This document shows, piece after piece, positions 17,829 through 27,512 of a stretch of DNA of 64,000 nt (its first letter is position 1; each line of letters begins with the position of its first letter). This DNA comes from Prevotella sp. GTDB lineage: Bacteria; Bacteroidota; Bacteroidia; Bacteroidales; Bacteroidaceae. The DNA lies in NCBI GenBank assembly GCA_015060485.1, contig SUYI01000002.1, positions 156,391 through 220,390 of the forward strand, written 5' to 3'. The translations under genes were made by a program, and so were the position numbers. The notes under the pieces were generated by a model, which had not been told where the DNA came from, searched no databases, and was given only the letters and a program-made list of their open reading frames with translations.

Positions 17829-20408
17829 ATGCAAAGGATTTTAAGCAAAACGGGCTGGCTGGTTGTGGCCGCAGCCCTCGTGATGGGATTCACTGCCTGT
17901 TCGAGCACAGAGGATGGCGCTATTGAGAACCCCCACCAGCCATTAGCGGTGCAGACCTACACCATAACCGTCGAGGCTTCGAAGAGTGATAGCGGAACCC
18001 GTGCACTCTCGCTCGACAACAAGACGCTCAATGCCACATGGGCGGAGGGCGAGGAAGTAACCGTATATAACGAGACAAAGAGTGAAACTCTCACGGGAAC
18101 ACTTATAGCCCAAGGCACAGGTGCCAATACCATACTGAAAGGCACCCTTACCGGTACCATCGAGAAGGATGACGTACTGACGCTGAAGTTCCTCAGCCCT
18201 ACCTACGGTACGCAGGACGGTACGCTCACGGGTTCGAATACGAGTATCGACAAGGTGTGCGACTATGCCGAGGCCACTGTTCACGTAGCCAATATTGATG
18301 GCAGTAACATCACCATCACGGAATCGTCTGCAGACTTTCAGAACAAGCAGGCCATCGTGAAGTTCACGTTGAAGAACCATGGAGGCACAGCCATCAGCGC
18401 ATCAAGACTGACAGTCAATGACGGTACCAACAATTACATCGTTACTCCAACATCGGCAACCGATGAACTCTTTGTCGCTATACCGGCAACAAATACAGTG
18501 ACCCTAACGGTAACGGACCCAACTTCCAAACCATACATCTATGAAAAGACAGGTGCAGGATTAGTAGCAGGCAAGTATTATGAGATAGGAGTGAAAATGT
18601 CGGTTTATCTCGACAACGCCACCACTAACGTAACGCTGGCAGACGGCGACGTGGTTGTGGGCGAACTTAAGAGCATAGTACAGATTAATATGGCTGATGA
18701 CGCTACGGTAACGCTAAACAACGTAACCATTAATGGTGTGTACCATGATACTTATTACAGGTGGGCGGGAATCAACTGTTTGGGAGATGCCACTATCATC
18801 CTCCAAGGTACGAACGTCGTGAAGGGATTCAACTATAATTTCCCAGGTATATGTGTTCCTGAAAACCATACGCTCACCATTCAGGGTGACGGAGTGCTCA
18901 ATGCGAGCAGCAACGGCTATGGAGCAGGCATCGGTGGCGGCTACAACATTAAATGCGGTAATATCAAGATTATGGGCGGCACCATCACGGCCATTGGTGG
19001 TACATACGCTGCCGGAATCGGTGGTGGATCCAGTGGTACTGATGGAAAATGTGGTAACATTGAAATCTGTGGAGGCACCATAAATGCCACTGGTGGCGAA
19101 GGTGCTGCCGGCATAGGCGCTGGAAGTAACTCACGTTGCGGTACCATTACTATTAGTGGCGGTAATATCACAGCCCAGGGCGGTCGCTATGCTGCAGGTA
19201 TTGGCAGTAGTGCCGGTACAAGCACAAGCATAAGCGGTAATGTCGGCGTCTGTCAGGACATAACGATTACTGGCGGTACCATTGTTGCTACAGGTGGCGA
19301 CGCTTCTGCCGGTATCGGCGGCGGTAAGGTTTGCGGAGACATTACCATCAGCGGCGCCAACATTACTGCGACGAAAGGCAGTGGGGCTCCCTATAGCATT
19401 GGGGCAGGCAATGATGGATACTGTGGTACTGTGACGATAAATGGTGTAGAAGGTCCTGTTTCAACCAATCCATATACATTTTCCGTTACTGACCTTAGCG
19501 CGGCAGGAAATGCTAATACTTACATTGTTTCATCGGCTGGCACATATAAGTTCGATGCTACAGTGAAGGGGAACGGAGGTCTTGATCCCCTGACAGGTAC
19601 GACGGCAACTAAGATTGACAAGTCGAGCATTGCTGGCGTGAAAGTACTGTGGGAGGTGTATGACAAGGGCCGTGCCATCAAACACGACGGAACGAAGTAC
19701 GACATCAGCTACAACGATGGCTACGTCTATTTCTCTACACCGAATGAGTTCACAGAGGGCGATTGCTACGTAGCGGTCTATGATGCTGAAGATAACATCT
19801 TATGGAGCTGGCTTATCTGGGCGGCAGCTACCCCAAGCGAACAGGCTGTTGGCAGCGATAAGTTTATGAATTGTAACCTTGGATCAATCCAGGTTGCCTA
19901 TTGTACACGTGGATTCCTATATGAATGGGGACGCAAAGATCCTTTCCCGTCGACAAAATATAACAATAATGAGCCTTATGACTACTATCCGGCCCGAATG
20001 ACTTGCTATAGTTTTGTAACTTCATCGCAAAGTGTATCTTACGCCACCCAGCACCCCACAACATACATACCTGGAGCCTGGGTGACAGAGGATGATTACA
20101 GGACAGATCTCTGGAGTGACACTCAAAAGACCATCTATGATCCTTGCCCAGTAGGATGGAGAGTCCCAACCAGTTCCCAGATGTCATCATTCAAGAGTAT
20201 AGTAGGATTGGGGAACTTGCCTGCTACTGGCTTTACAGGCGGAATCAATAGTGAAGGGGATTTCGGTTATGGGAATCCGGGTACTGGTTATTACTGGTCG
20301 AGTACAGGAGTTAATAGGAGTAATGCATTGGCTTCTTGCAACGATGGCCGTCTTAATCAAAGTTGGCCCGTTAATGAGGGTTATGCTATCCGCCCGGTGA
20401 AGGAATAA
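17829..20408 (+). CDS. FISUMP-domain surface lipoprotein with Gly-rich beta-helix repeats
   Basis: The chosen ATG (17829) has a strong AAGGAG-like site and gives a lipoprotein signal (MQRILSKTGW ... GFTACSS, Cys about 23). An upstream in-frame ATG at 17697 would read through the small gene in another frame and is rejected. Residues about 35-260 resemble the fimbrillin-like N-terminal fold. Residues about 364-537 hold five to six repeats of about 28 residues built on AAGIGGG ... GGTITAxGG, as in parallel beta-helices. The last 170 residues carry the FISUMP signature (DPCPVGWRVPTSSQM, GYYWSS, AIRPVKE). It is probably surface-exposed and may take part in adhesion or glycan contact. Confidence 0.9.
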   Translation: MQRILSKTGWLVVAAALVMGFTACSSTEDGAIENPHQPLAVQTYTITVEASKSDSGTRALSLDNKTLNATWAEGEEVTVYNETKSETLTGTLIAQGTGANTILKGTLTGTIEKDDVLTLKFLSPTYGTQDGTLTGSNTSIDKVCDYAEATVHVANIDGSNITITESSADFQNKQAIVKFTLKNHGGTAISASRLTVNDGTNNYIVTPTSATDELFVAIPATNTVTLTVTDPTSKPYIYEKTGAGLVAGKYYEIGVKMSVYLDNATTNVTLADGDVVVGELKSIVQINMADDATVTLNNVTINGVYHDTYYRWAGINCLGDATIILQGTNVVKGFNYNFPGICVPENHTLTIQGDGVLNASSNGYGAGIGGGYNIKCGNIKIMGGTITAIGGTYAAGIGGGSSGTDGKCGNIEICGGTINATGGEGAAGIGAGSNSRCGTITISGGNITAQGGRYAAGIGSSAGTSTSISGNVGVCQDITITGGTIVATGGDASAGIGGGKVCGDITISGANITATKGSGAPYSIGAGNDGYCGTVTINGVEGPVSTNPYTFSVTDLSAAGNANTYIVSSAGTYKFDATVKGNGGLDPLTGTTATKIDKSSIAGVKVLWEVYDKGRAIKHDGTKYDISYNDGYVYFSTPNEFTEGDCYVAVYDAEDNILWSWLIWAAATPSEQAVGSDKFMNCNLGSIQVAYCTRGFLYEWGRKDPFPSTKYNNNEPYDYYPARMTCYSFVTSSQSVSYATQHPTTYIPGAWVTEDDYRTDLWSDTQKTIYDPCPVGWRVPTSSQMSSFKSIVGLGNLPATGFTGGINSEGDFGYGNPGTGYYWSSTGVNRSNALASCNDGRLNQSWPVNEGYAIRPVKE

Positions 20409-20470
20409 GCTTGATCAATGGGATATGAACGGTTCTTCTGGTGAATCTGGGCTCTCAGTGATCCACTTGG

Positions 20471-20690
20471 GAATCATGGGGACTCTCCGACCTGAAGGTC
20501 TGAGTGTGGCTTCGCAATCTCGGTGATCCACTTTGATATTCAAGGCACTGTTCTGTTTTTCAGGGCGGTGCTTTTGTTTCCAGAATTTTTCTCCGTACAG
20601 AATTTTTATTTTAGCGGACGAAAATTTTGTTTCGCTGGGAGTATTGCCAAACGCTTCCTCGATACAAATAAGAGAAAGAAAGTGAGCAGA
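20471..20690 (+). repeat. direct repeat copy 1 flanking the second DUF4143 ATPase
   Basis: It matches 22078-22231 closely (TCTCCGACCTGAA, GGCTTCGCAATCTCGGTG, CGCTGGGAGTATTGCCAAAC, AGAGAAAGAAAGTGAGC). Copy 1 carries about 72 extra bases with an AT-rich near-palindrome (ACAGAATTTT ... AAAATTTTGT). This copy, the sequence before it, and the ATPase gene's 3' flank make up the 332-bp gap after the FISUMP gene; no gene is seen in it. Confidence 0.88.
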
Positions 20691-20740
20691 ATGTCATGTC
20701 GCTCCTGCTTTTTTGAACTAACAGAGAAAGGAATAAGGGG

Positions 20741-21937
20741 TCAGTATATAAGACCAAAAAGCCAGAGGGGTATTTTGTTGCCGTAGCCGGTCTCGATGTT
20801 GGCAGCGACAACGTAGCTGTCGGGGAGGTCGGCAATCTGTGTAAAGCCCTTTTTGCGGCCTCCGACCTCGAAGAGATACTTCTCGTCCACCTGCAAGTCA
20901 CCCTGGGGGGCATGATGAATGGTATGGTTAAAGGACATCATGGAGGAGAAGAAAGACTCGCGGGCGGTGCCTTCGTCAGCACTGGAACCGAGGGCGTGCA
21001 TGAGGTTGGTGTTGTTGAGTAGTATCTTGTCGGGCTTTCCTATTGCTTTGAGACCTTTGCCCTGGGCATGGAGTTGACGGATGAGGGCTGCGCGCTCGAG
21101 AAGGGAGAGAAGGTGTATGAGCTGATTGCGGGTGGTGGAGAGGTTGGTGCACATGTTGGCAATGTTGGGCGTGAAGGGTGCTAACTGTGCAAGGATCATG
21201 AGCAGTCGCTTGGCTTTCTGGAGTGTCTCGTACTCAATGTTTTCGACTGCGGGGATGTCGTTCTCGATGATGGTGGAGACGACTTGCTGGAGGCGCTCGT
21301 AGAAACTTTCGTCTGAGGCTGTCTCAAGGAAGAAGGGGTAGTAGCCGGTCTTGAGGTACTGCTCGAAGTGGGGCAGTGGCTTGAAGTCGCGGGTGATGCC
21401 GGAGGCGAGCTGCATGTGAGAGGTGAGGATGTCGGTGAGAGAGAGTACGGGCAGGTGGGCGGCTCCGGTGATGTCAAGGTACTCGCGGAAGGAGAGTCCG
21501 TGGAGGGTGTACATGCGGAGGCGTCTGGAGAGGTCGCCCTCAGCATTGTCGATTTCCAGGAGTGAGGAACCGGTGAAGACGATGTGGAGTTTGGGGTAGT
21601 CGTCGTATAGGTTCTTGATGGTGCGCACCCAACCTTGGTATTTGTGAACTTCGTCGAGGAATAGGTGGGTGACGCCGTGGGTGTATAGGTATTCGGCGAG
21701 TTCGGGGAGAGAATGAGTGGCGAACCAGATGTTGTCGAGTGAGGCGTAGAAAGCACTGGTGCGGTCTGGGAAGGTAAGGAGGATGTGCTGTAGGAGCATA
21801 GTGGTCTTGCCGACTCCCTTGGCACCCTTAATACCTATAAGGCGTTCGCTCCAGTCGATAGAGGCGTAGAGGTAGCGAAGGTAATGGGTCTGGGTTTCTT
21901 CCAAGCGGCGATTGTAGGCGCGAAATAATGTTTCCAT
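20741..21937 (-). CDS. AAA ATPase with DUF4143 C-terminal domain (2)
   Basis: A 398-residue protein. Walker A is GIKGAKGVGKTT (about residue 36), Walker B is THLFLDEVHKY, and FTGSSLLEID follows. The DUF4143 region has the usual helical middle and ends in a beta-rich part with KYLFEVGGRKKG. There is no signal peptide or membrane segment. It lies on the minus strand between two long direct repeats, opposite in orientation to its neighbours. A TATCTTTG-type -7 box lies at 21967-21974 on the minus strand. Function unknown; the family is spread by transfer among gut Bacteroidales. Confidence 0.88.
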   Translation of the reverse strand: METLFRAYNRRLEETQTHYLRYLYASIDWSERLIGIKGAKGVGKTTMLLQHILLTFPDRTSAFYASLDNIWFATHSLPELAEYLYTHGVTHLFLDEVHKYQGWVRTIKNLYDDYPKLHIVFTGSSLLEIDNAEGDLSRRLRMYTLHGLSFREYLDITGAAHLPVLSLTDILTSHMQLASGITRDFKPLPHFEQYLKTGYYPFFLETASDESFYERLQQVVSTIIENDIPAVENIEYETLQKAKRLLMILAQLAPFTPNIANMCTNLSTTRNQLIHLLSLLERAALIRQLHAQGKGLKAIGKPDKILLNNTNLMHALGSSADEGTARESFFSSMMSFNHTIHHAPQGDLQVDEKYLFEVGGRKKGFTQIADLPDSYVVAANIETGYGNKIPLWLFGLIY

Positions 21938-22077
21938 ATACGTATCTTTATTCTAAATTCACGCTGCAAAGATACTAAATATTTCTTTATGGAGAAAGAA
22001 AACGCAGGAAAAAGTTTCTTTGAAAGGATGGAAATTAAAAAGTATTGTCACACGAGGGTCAGTGAATTGTGGGGGCT

Positions 22078-22231
22078 GAATCGTGGGGAATGCGGTTCTC
22101 CGACCTGAATGTCTGAGTATGGCTTCGCAATCTCGGTGGTCCACTTTGACATTCAAGGCACTACTCTGTTTTTCGCTGGGAGTATTGCCAAACGCTTCCT
22201 CGATACAAATAAGAGAAAGAAAGTGAGCGGA
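22078..22231 (+). repeat. direct repeat copy 2 flanking the second DUF4143 ATPase
   Basis: This is the shorter copy of the repeat at 20471-20690. Its right end (AAGTGAGCGGA) runs directly into the sufC promoter, so this copy is probably the original sequence and copy 1 the duplicate. The 351-bp gap between the ATPase and sufC holds only this repeat, the ATPase promoter and the sufC promoter. Confidence 0.88.
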
Positions 22232-22234
22232 CCG

Positions 22235-22266
22235 TTTGGTTGGCTCGTTTTTTATTCGTAACTTTG
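22235..22266 (+). promoter_or_regulatory. sufC promoter
   Basis: TTTG (22235-22238), a 20-nt spacer, and TAACTTTG (22259-22266), 22 bp before the sufC ATG. The same promoter, nearly base for base, recurs on the minus strand at 61106-61137. Confidence 0.9.
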
Positions 22267-22288
22267 CAGCCCAAAGGTTATAAGCATT

Positions 22289-23044
22289 ATGTTAGAAGTC
22301 AAAAACTTACACGCCAAGATCGGCGACAAGGAGATATTGAAAGGCATCGACCTCGTGATTAACGACGGTGAGACGCATGCCATCATGGGGCCCAACGGCT
22401 CGGGCAAGTCGACGCTGAGTGCCGTGCTCGTGGGTAATCCGCTCTACGAGGTGACGGAGGGCGAGGCATGGTTCAACGGCAAGAACCTGCTGGAGATGAA
22501 GCCGGAGGACAGAGCGCACGAGGGATTGTTCCTGTCGTTCCAGTATCCTGTAGAGATTCCGGGTGTGTCGATGACCAACTTCATGAAGGCGGCCATCAAC
22601 GAGAAGCGCAAGTATCAGGGCTTGGAGCCGATGAACGCCGCTGAGTTCCTGAAGCTGCAGCGCGAGAAGCGCAAGATTGTGGAGCTTGACTCCAAACTGG
22701 CCAACCGCTCGGTGAACGAAGGCTTCAGCGGTGGCGAGAAGAAGCGTAACGAGATTTTCCAGATGGCCATGTTGGAACCGAAGTTGAGTATTCTCGACGA
22801 GACGGACTCTGGTCTCGACGTTGACGCTATGCGCATTGTGGCCGAGGGTGTCAACAAACTCCAGACGCCTGAGACCTCGTGCATCGTCATCACCCACTAC
22901 GACCGTCTGCTGGAGATGATCCGTCCCCAGTTCGTCCACGTACTCTATAAAGGCCGTATCGTCAAGACGGGCGGTCCCGAACTGGCCAAGCAGATTCAGG
23001 AGCACGGCTACGACTGGATTAAGGAAGAAATCGGAGAAGAGTGA
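22289..23044 (+). CDS. sufC: Fe-S cluster assembly ATPase SufC
   Basis: A 251-residue ABC-type ATPase that powers the SufBCD scaffold. Walker A is GPNGSGKST, the signature is FSGGEKKRNE, and Walker B LSILDETDSGLD carries the family's usual extra Asp pattern. Full family length. It has its own promoter and is followed 19-52 bp later by sufD. Its first 17 codons and promoter are duplicated at the start of the second Kelch-AraC gene. The normal neighbours sufB and sufS lie about 8 kb upstream and 38 kb downstream. Confidence 0.97.
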   Translation: MLEVKNLHAKIGDKEILKGIDLVINDGETHAIMGPNGSGKSTLSAVLVGNPLYEVTEGEAWFNGKNLLEMKPEDRAHEGLFLSFQYPVEIPGVSMTNFMKAAINEKRKYQGLEPMNAAEFLKLQREKRKIVELDSKLANRSVNEGFSGGEKKRNEIFQMAMLEPKLSILDETDSGLDVDAMRIVAEGVNKLQTPETSCIVITHYDRLLEMIRPQFVHVLYKGRIVKTGGPELAKQIQEHGYDWIKEEIGEE

Positions 23045-23045
23045 G

Positions 23046-23082
23046 TTAAGTGAAGAGTGAAGAATGAAGAGTGAAGAATTTG
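23046..23082 (+). repeat. GAAGAGTGA-type short repeat between sufC and sufD
   Basis: Successive near-copies of AGTGAAGA/ATGAAGA fill the intergenic gap and can be read as the start of sufD. This kind of sequence is dispersed in Bacteroidetes genomes. It makes the sufD start uncertain. Confidence 0.6.
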
Positions 23083-23096
23083 CTTCCGCCCATGAT

Positions 23097-24452
23097 ATGC
23101 AGTCAGAACAGCAATACATAGAACTCTACGAGCAGGCGAGGGAGATGATTTTCTCTCATGCGCCTGAGGCGATGAATGCCGTGAGGGATGAGGCTTTTGA
23201 GAACTTCCGCAAGCAGGGCTTTCCGTCTCGAAAGGTCGAGCGTTACAAATACACTGACATTGCCAAGCTCTTTGCGCCTGACTATGGTGTCAATCTCAAT
23301 CGCCTCGAGATACCCGTTGACCCCTACGAGGCCTTCCGTTGCGATGTGCCCAACCTCTCTACGAGTCTCTATTTCGTGGTGAATGATACTTTCTATAACA
23401 AGGCACTGCCACAAGCACATCTGCCAGAGGGTGTCATTATCGGTTCACTGAGAGAAAATCCCCATTTCATCGAGAAATATTACGCAAAACTTGCCAAGAC
23501 TTCTGAAGACGCTGTTACTGCCCTCAATACCATGTTGGCACAGGATGGTATGGTGGTCTTTGTGCCCAAGAATGTAAAGGTAGACCGTGCCATACAAGTC
23601 ATCAACATCCTGAAGGCAACGCCCAGCAATGCCCAGCGCCAGGTGCCCGACCTCATGGTCAACCGTCGCGTGCTGATTATTCTTGAAGAAGGTGCAGAGC
23701 TGAAAATGCTGTTCTGCGACCATGCCGCCGACGACAAGAATTTCCTTGCTACACAGGTCATCGAGGCCTATGTAGGCGAGAATGCCTCGCTGGATCTGTA
23801 TTGCCTCGAGGAGACCCACGCCAAGAATGTCCGCATTAGCAATGTCTATATCGACCAACAGGCCAACAGCCGAGTGAAACATAATGTCATCACGCTGCAC
23901 AACGGCATCACCCGCAACAAGCTCGACCTCACCTTCTCGGGCGAGGGAGGAGAGTGTCAGTGCTACGGCTGCGTGATTGCCGACAAGCAGCAGCACGTCG
24001 ACAACAACACGCTGATTACGCATAAGGTACCCCATTGTACCAGCAATGAACTCTATAAATATGTGCTCGACGACAAGGCCACAGGAGCCTTCGCTGGTCG
24101 TGTGCTCGTGGAGCACGGAGCCCAGAAGACCTCGTCGCAGATGACAAACCAGAACCTGACGGCCACCCGCGAGGCCCGCATGTACACCCAGCCCATGCTC
24201 GAAATCTATGCCGATGACGTGAAGTGTGCCCATGGCTCTACCGTCGGACAGCTCAACGATGCAGCCCTGTTCTATATGCGACAGCGCGGCATTTCGCTCG
24301 ACGAGGCCAAACTCCTGTTGCAGAACGCCTTCATCAACGAGGTTATCGACAAGATGCAGCTCGAACCCCTCCGCGACCGACTGCACCACCTGGTGGAAAA
24401 GCGCTTCCGAGGCGAGCTCAACAAATGCGAGGGCTGCAAACTCTGCAAATAA
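23097..24452 (+). CDS. sufD: Fe-S cluster assembly protein SufD
   Basis: A SufB/SufD-family beta-helix protein of 451 residues that partners SufB and SufC. The family C-terminal block is HGSTVGQLNDAALFYMRQRG, with LLLQNAFINEVIDK after it, and the tail is Cys-rich (CEGCKLC). An in-frame ATG at 23064 would add 11 residues, but that stretch is made of the low-complexity repeat GTGAAGAATGAAGAG, so the ATG at 23097 (MQSEQQYIELYEQ) is preferred. A hairpin terminator follows at 24462. Confidence 0.94.
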   Translation: MQSEQQYIELYEQAREMIFSHAPEAMNAVRDEAFENFRKQGFPSRKVERYKYTDIAKLFAPDYGVNLNRLEIPVDPYEAFRCDVPNLSTSLYFVVNDTFYNKALPQAHLPEGVIIGSLRENPHFIEKYYAKLAKTSEDAVTALNTMLAQDGMVVFVPKNVKVDRAIQVINILKATPSNAQRQVPDLMVNRRVLIILEEGAELKMLFCDHAADDKNFLATQVIEAYVGENASLDLYCLEETHAKNVRISNVYIDQQANSRVKHNVITLHNGITRNKLDLTFSGEGGECQCYGCVIADKQQHVDNNTLITHKVPHCTSNELYKYVLDDKATGAFAGRVLVEHGAQKTSSQMTNQNLTATREARMYTQPMLEIYADDVKCAHGSTVGQLNDAALFYMRQRGISLDEAKLLLQNAFINEVIDKMQLEPLRDRLHHLVEKRFRGELNKCEGCKLCK

Positions 24453-24461
24453 GCAACTCGT

Positions 24462-24494
24462 GGGCGTGAACGTATTGTTCACCCCATTTTTTTT
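24462..24494 (+). terminator. sufCD terminator
   Basis: GGGCGTGAAC pairs with GTTCACCCC (one bulged C) around GTATT, followed by A and a run of eight T. Confidence 0.85.
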
Positions 24495-24558
24495 GCTATC
24501 CCCCTTCTCTTAGTTACAAAACGTGCGCGTGTTCGTCTTTATTATAAATATAAAAGTA

Positions 24559-27480
24559 ATGAAGATGAGAAGGACGATTCTTTTGGTGTGGGCGGTGGTG
24601 ATGGCAATGGCTATCGAGGCCCAGGGGCTGTTGGAGACGCAGCGTCAGTATCTGAGTGGTCATGGGTGTGACGACATGGTGCAGTGGGACTTCCAGTGCA
24701 CGGACGGTCGTAACGCTGGTAAGTGGACGAAGATTGGTGTGCCGTCGTGCTGGGAACTGCAGGGCTTTGGCACGTATCAGTATGGCATGCGTTTCTATGG
24801 CAAGGCAACGCCCGAGGGCATTGCTGACGAGAAGGGACAGTATAAAACGGAGTTTACGCTGCCCGAGGAGTGGGCAGGCCGTCAGATTCTGCTTGTCTTC
24901 GAGGCGGTGTTTACGGATATGCGTGCTACAATCAATGGTCGCAAGGCTGGCAACGGATTGTATTCGGGTGGTTTTACCCGTCATACCATCGACGTGTCAG
25001 ACCGTGTGTTCTTCGGTAAAAAGAAGAACCGTCTGGAGGTCGAGGTGGCCAAGGAGAGCAGTAACCCTCAGGTGAATCTGGCTGAGCGCCGTGCCGACTA
25101 CTGGAACTTCGGTGGCATCTGGCGTCCGGTGTTTATTGTCTCGAAGCCCACACAGAACATCCAACGTGTGGCGATTGACGCCAAGGCCGATGGTCGGTTT
25201 ACGGCTGATGTGTTCCTGAACCGTGCCGTGCCAGGCAGTTCTGTGGTCGTCGATTTGGTCGACGACAAAGGCAAGAAGGTGGCGACGAGCCCCTCGTTCC
25301 CCGTTACCAGCGACCAAGCGAAGGCTGACTTTACCGTTCAGAACCCCAAATTGTGGAATGCTGAGCAGCCGAATCTCTATACCGCCGTCTTTACGCTGAA
25401 AAACGCAGAGGGTCGTACACTCCACATGGAGCGCCAGAAGTTTGGCTTCCGCACCATCGAGTATCGCCATAGCTATCGAAATGAGAAAGGAGAAATGAGT
25501 AATGAGAAATGGGCTTCGCATGTATTTGGATGTGAAGAGGATGGTGTGTTCATCAATGGCAAGAAGGTTATCATGAAGGGCGTCAATCGTCATTCGTTCC
25601 GCCCGGAGAGCGGTCGTACGCTGTCGAAGCAGAAGAATATCGAAGATGTGCTGCTCATCAAGTCGATGAATATGAATGCAGTGCGCTTGTCGCACTATCC
25701 GGCTGACCCGGAGTTCCTGGATGCCTGCGACTCGCTGGGCCTCTATGTGGAGTGCGAACAGCCTGGCTGGCATTGGGCACACGAGACCGTCACGGGTTCG
25801 CAAATCGTCGAGGAGATGGTAACAAGAGATGTGAACCATCCTTCGATTATCTTCTGGAGCAACGGCAACGAGGGCGGCTTCAACTATGAGCTGGAGCCGG
25901 TGTTTGCGAAGTTCGACCCCCAGCAGCGCGTCGTGCTCTATCCCTGGGCCAACCGTAACGGCTTCGAGACAAAGCATTATCGCTCTTGGGGTGAAACGGC
26001 GGAGTATATGCGGCAGAAGGAAATCTTCATGCCTACCGAGTTCCTGCACGGACTCTATGACGGCGGACACGGAGCTGGTCTGAAGGACTATTGGAAGCTG
26101 ATGATGTCGAATCCCCGTTGTGCTGGCGGATTCCTGTGGGACCTGATGGATCAGGCAGTGGTGCGTACCGACCAGAACGGCATCCTCGACCCCGTCGGCA
26201 ACTTCGGCTCTGACGGCATCGTGGGTCCTCACATGGAGAAGGAAGGCTCGTTCTATACCATCCGTGAGGTGTGGAGCCCGATCCAAGTCACCGCTTCGAG
26301 TTCTGAATTCTCATATTTCAATTCTCAACATTTACTTCTTGGCAAGGAACTTACTATCAAAAATGCCTACAACTTTACTAACTTGAAGGACTGTTCGTTG
26401 CGTTACCGTTGGATTGAACTGCCGTACTATGGTAAAACAGAAGAGAAGGTTGTTTCTGAGGGGACGATAGCGTTGCCAGCGGCTGAGCCTGGGGAAAATA
26501 TTACTCTTCCATTGCCCAAAGGTAATGGCGGCCTGCTTGAAATCACCGCTTGCAATCCGCTTGGCAAAGAAGTAATGACTTGGCGTTTCCTGAAAAGGTC
26601 TCAATTCCCTTCAGACTTTATATTTGGAGTAGAGTCTCAAACCAAGACCGAAACAGACAATGAGCTCACGGTGACAATAGGCACAGTATCTTATACCTTC
26701 TCAAAGAAAGACGGTCGTCTCATGGGTGTTAAGACCGACAAACATAAATATAGCCTCAGTAACGGCCCTCGTTTTGTGGCAGCAAAGCGAGCAGACCGCA
26801 GCGACGATGGTTTTTACAACCATGATGACAAGCAGGCTTTCCAAAAGAAAACACAATATATGGAGTATGCAGACCAAGGCGTATTTGATGGATTTGAACT
26901 CAATAATGGCCATCTTATAGCCCGCTATCGGCACGGAAGTATCCAAACTGTTGATTGGCGTTTCTTCGAAGATGGCAGTGTTCTGCTTTCAGTCGATGCC
27001 ATGTTTAATGGTGTCGTAGATTTGATGGGTATCTGCTTTGACTATCCTGAGACACTCGTCAAGAGTAAGAGATGGGTGGGCCGTGGTCCTTACCGTGTAT
27101 GGGAAAACCGTATGGATGGTCCACAGTATGGCTATTGGCAGACAGACTACAATGACCCCATTCCTGGCGAATCGTGGGACTACCCAGAGTTCAAAGGCTA
27201 TTTCGCTGGAGTTCAATGGATGCAACTGTTAACTGACGAAGGCAACATAGGCATTTCTCCATCACCGAGTCTCCAGGAACCACTTTACGTCGGTGTCTAT
27301 ACCCCACGCGACGGACGCGACCACATCCTCTATACCCTGCCAGAGACGGGCATCGCTCTGCTGAACGTCATTCCAGCCGTGCGCAACAAGGTGAACACCA
27401 CCGACCTGAACGGCCCGTCGGCACAGCCTTATTGGAGCAAAGGAAAAAGAAACATCTGCGCCATCCTACACTTTGAATAA
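24559..27480 (+). CDS. GH2 family beta-galactosidase-like enzyme
   Basis: A secreted GH2 enzyme of 973 residues from ATG 24559; an upstream in-frame ATG at 24523 would precede the signal peptide MKMRRTILLVWAVVMAMA. The plan is jelly-roll (about 25-200), Ig-like domain (to about 310), TIM barrel (about 310-590) and C-terminal beta-domains. E438 in SNGNEGG is the probable acid/base and E494 in MPTEFLHG the probable nucleophile. GH2 releases beta-linked galactose, glucuronate, mannose or L-arabinofuranose; the exact sugar is not readable. Two repeat-derived peptides are inserted (NEKGEMSNEKW near 310; SSEFSYFNSQ near 580). It is the first gene of a four-gene operon with gaps of 9-32 bp. Confidence 0.92.
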   Translation: MKMRRTILLVWAVVMAMAIEAQGLLETQRQYLSGHGCDDMVQWDFQCTDGRNAGKWTKIGVPSCWELQGFGTYQYGMRFYGKATPEGIADEKGQYKTEFTLPEEWAGRQILLVFEAVFTDMRATINGRKAGNGLYSGGFTRHTIDVSDRVFFGKKKNRLEVEVAKESSNPQVNLAERRADYWNFGGIWRPVFIVSKPTQNIQRVAIDAKADGRFTADVFLNRAVPGSSVVVDLVDDKGKKVATSPSFPVTSDQAKADFTVQNPKLWNAEQPNLYTAVFTLKNAEGRTLHMERQKFGFRTIEYRHSYRNEKGEMSNEKWASHVFGCEEDGVFINGKKVIMKGVNRHSFRPESGRTLSKQKNIEDVLLIKSMNMNAVRLSHYPADPEFLDACDSLGLYVECEQPGWHWAHETVTGSQIVEEMVTRDVNHPSIIFWSNGNEGGFNYELEPVFAKFDPQQRVVLYPWANRNGFETKHYRSWGETAEYMRQKEIFMPTEFLHGLYDGGHGAGLKDYWKLMMSNPRCAGGFLWDLMDQAVVRTDQNGILDPVGNFGSDGIVGPHMEKEGSFYTIREVWSPIQVTASSSEFSYFNSQHLLLGKELTIKNAYNFTNLKDCSLRYRWIELPYYGKTEEKVVSEGTIALPAAEPGENITLPLPKGNGGLLEITACNPLGKEVMTWRFLKRSQFPSDFIFGVESQTKTETDNELTVTIGTVSYTFSKKDGRLMGVKTDKHKYSLSNGPRFVAAKRADRSDDGFYNHDDKQAFQKKTQYMEYADQGVFDGFELNNGHLIARYRHGSIQTVDWRFFEDGSVLLSVDAMFNGVVDLMGICFDYPETLVKSKRWVGRGPYRVWENRMDGPQYGYWQTDYNDPIPGESWDYPEFKGYFAGVQWMQLLTDEGNIGISPSPSLQEPLYVGVYTPRDGRDHILYTLPETGIALLNVIPAVRNKVNTTDLNGPSAQPYWSKGKRNICAILHFE

Positions 27481-27512
27481 TATGAACAACGGATTAAACG
27501 GATTTCACGGAT

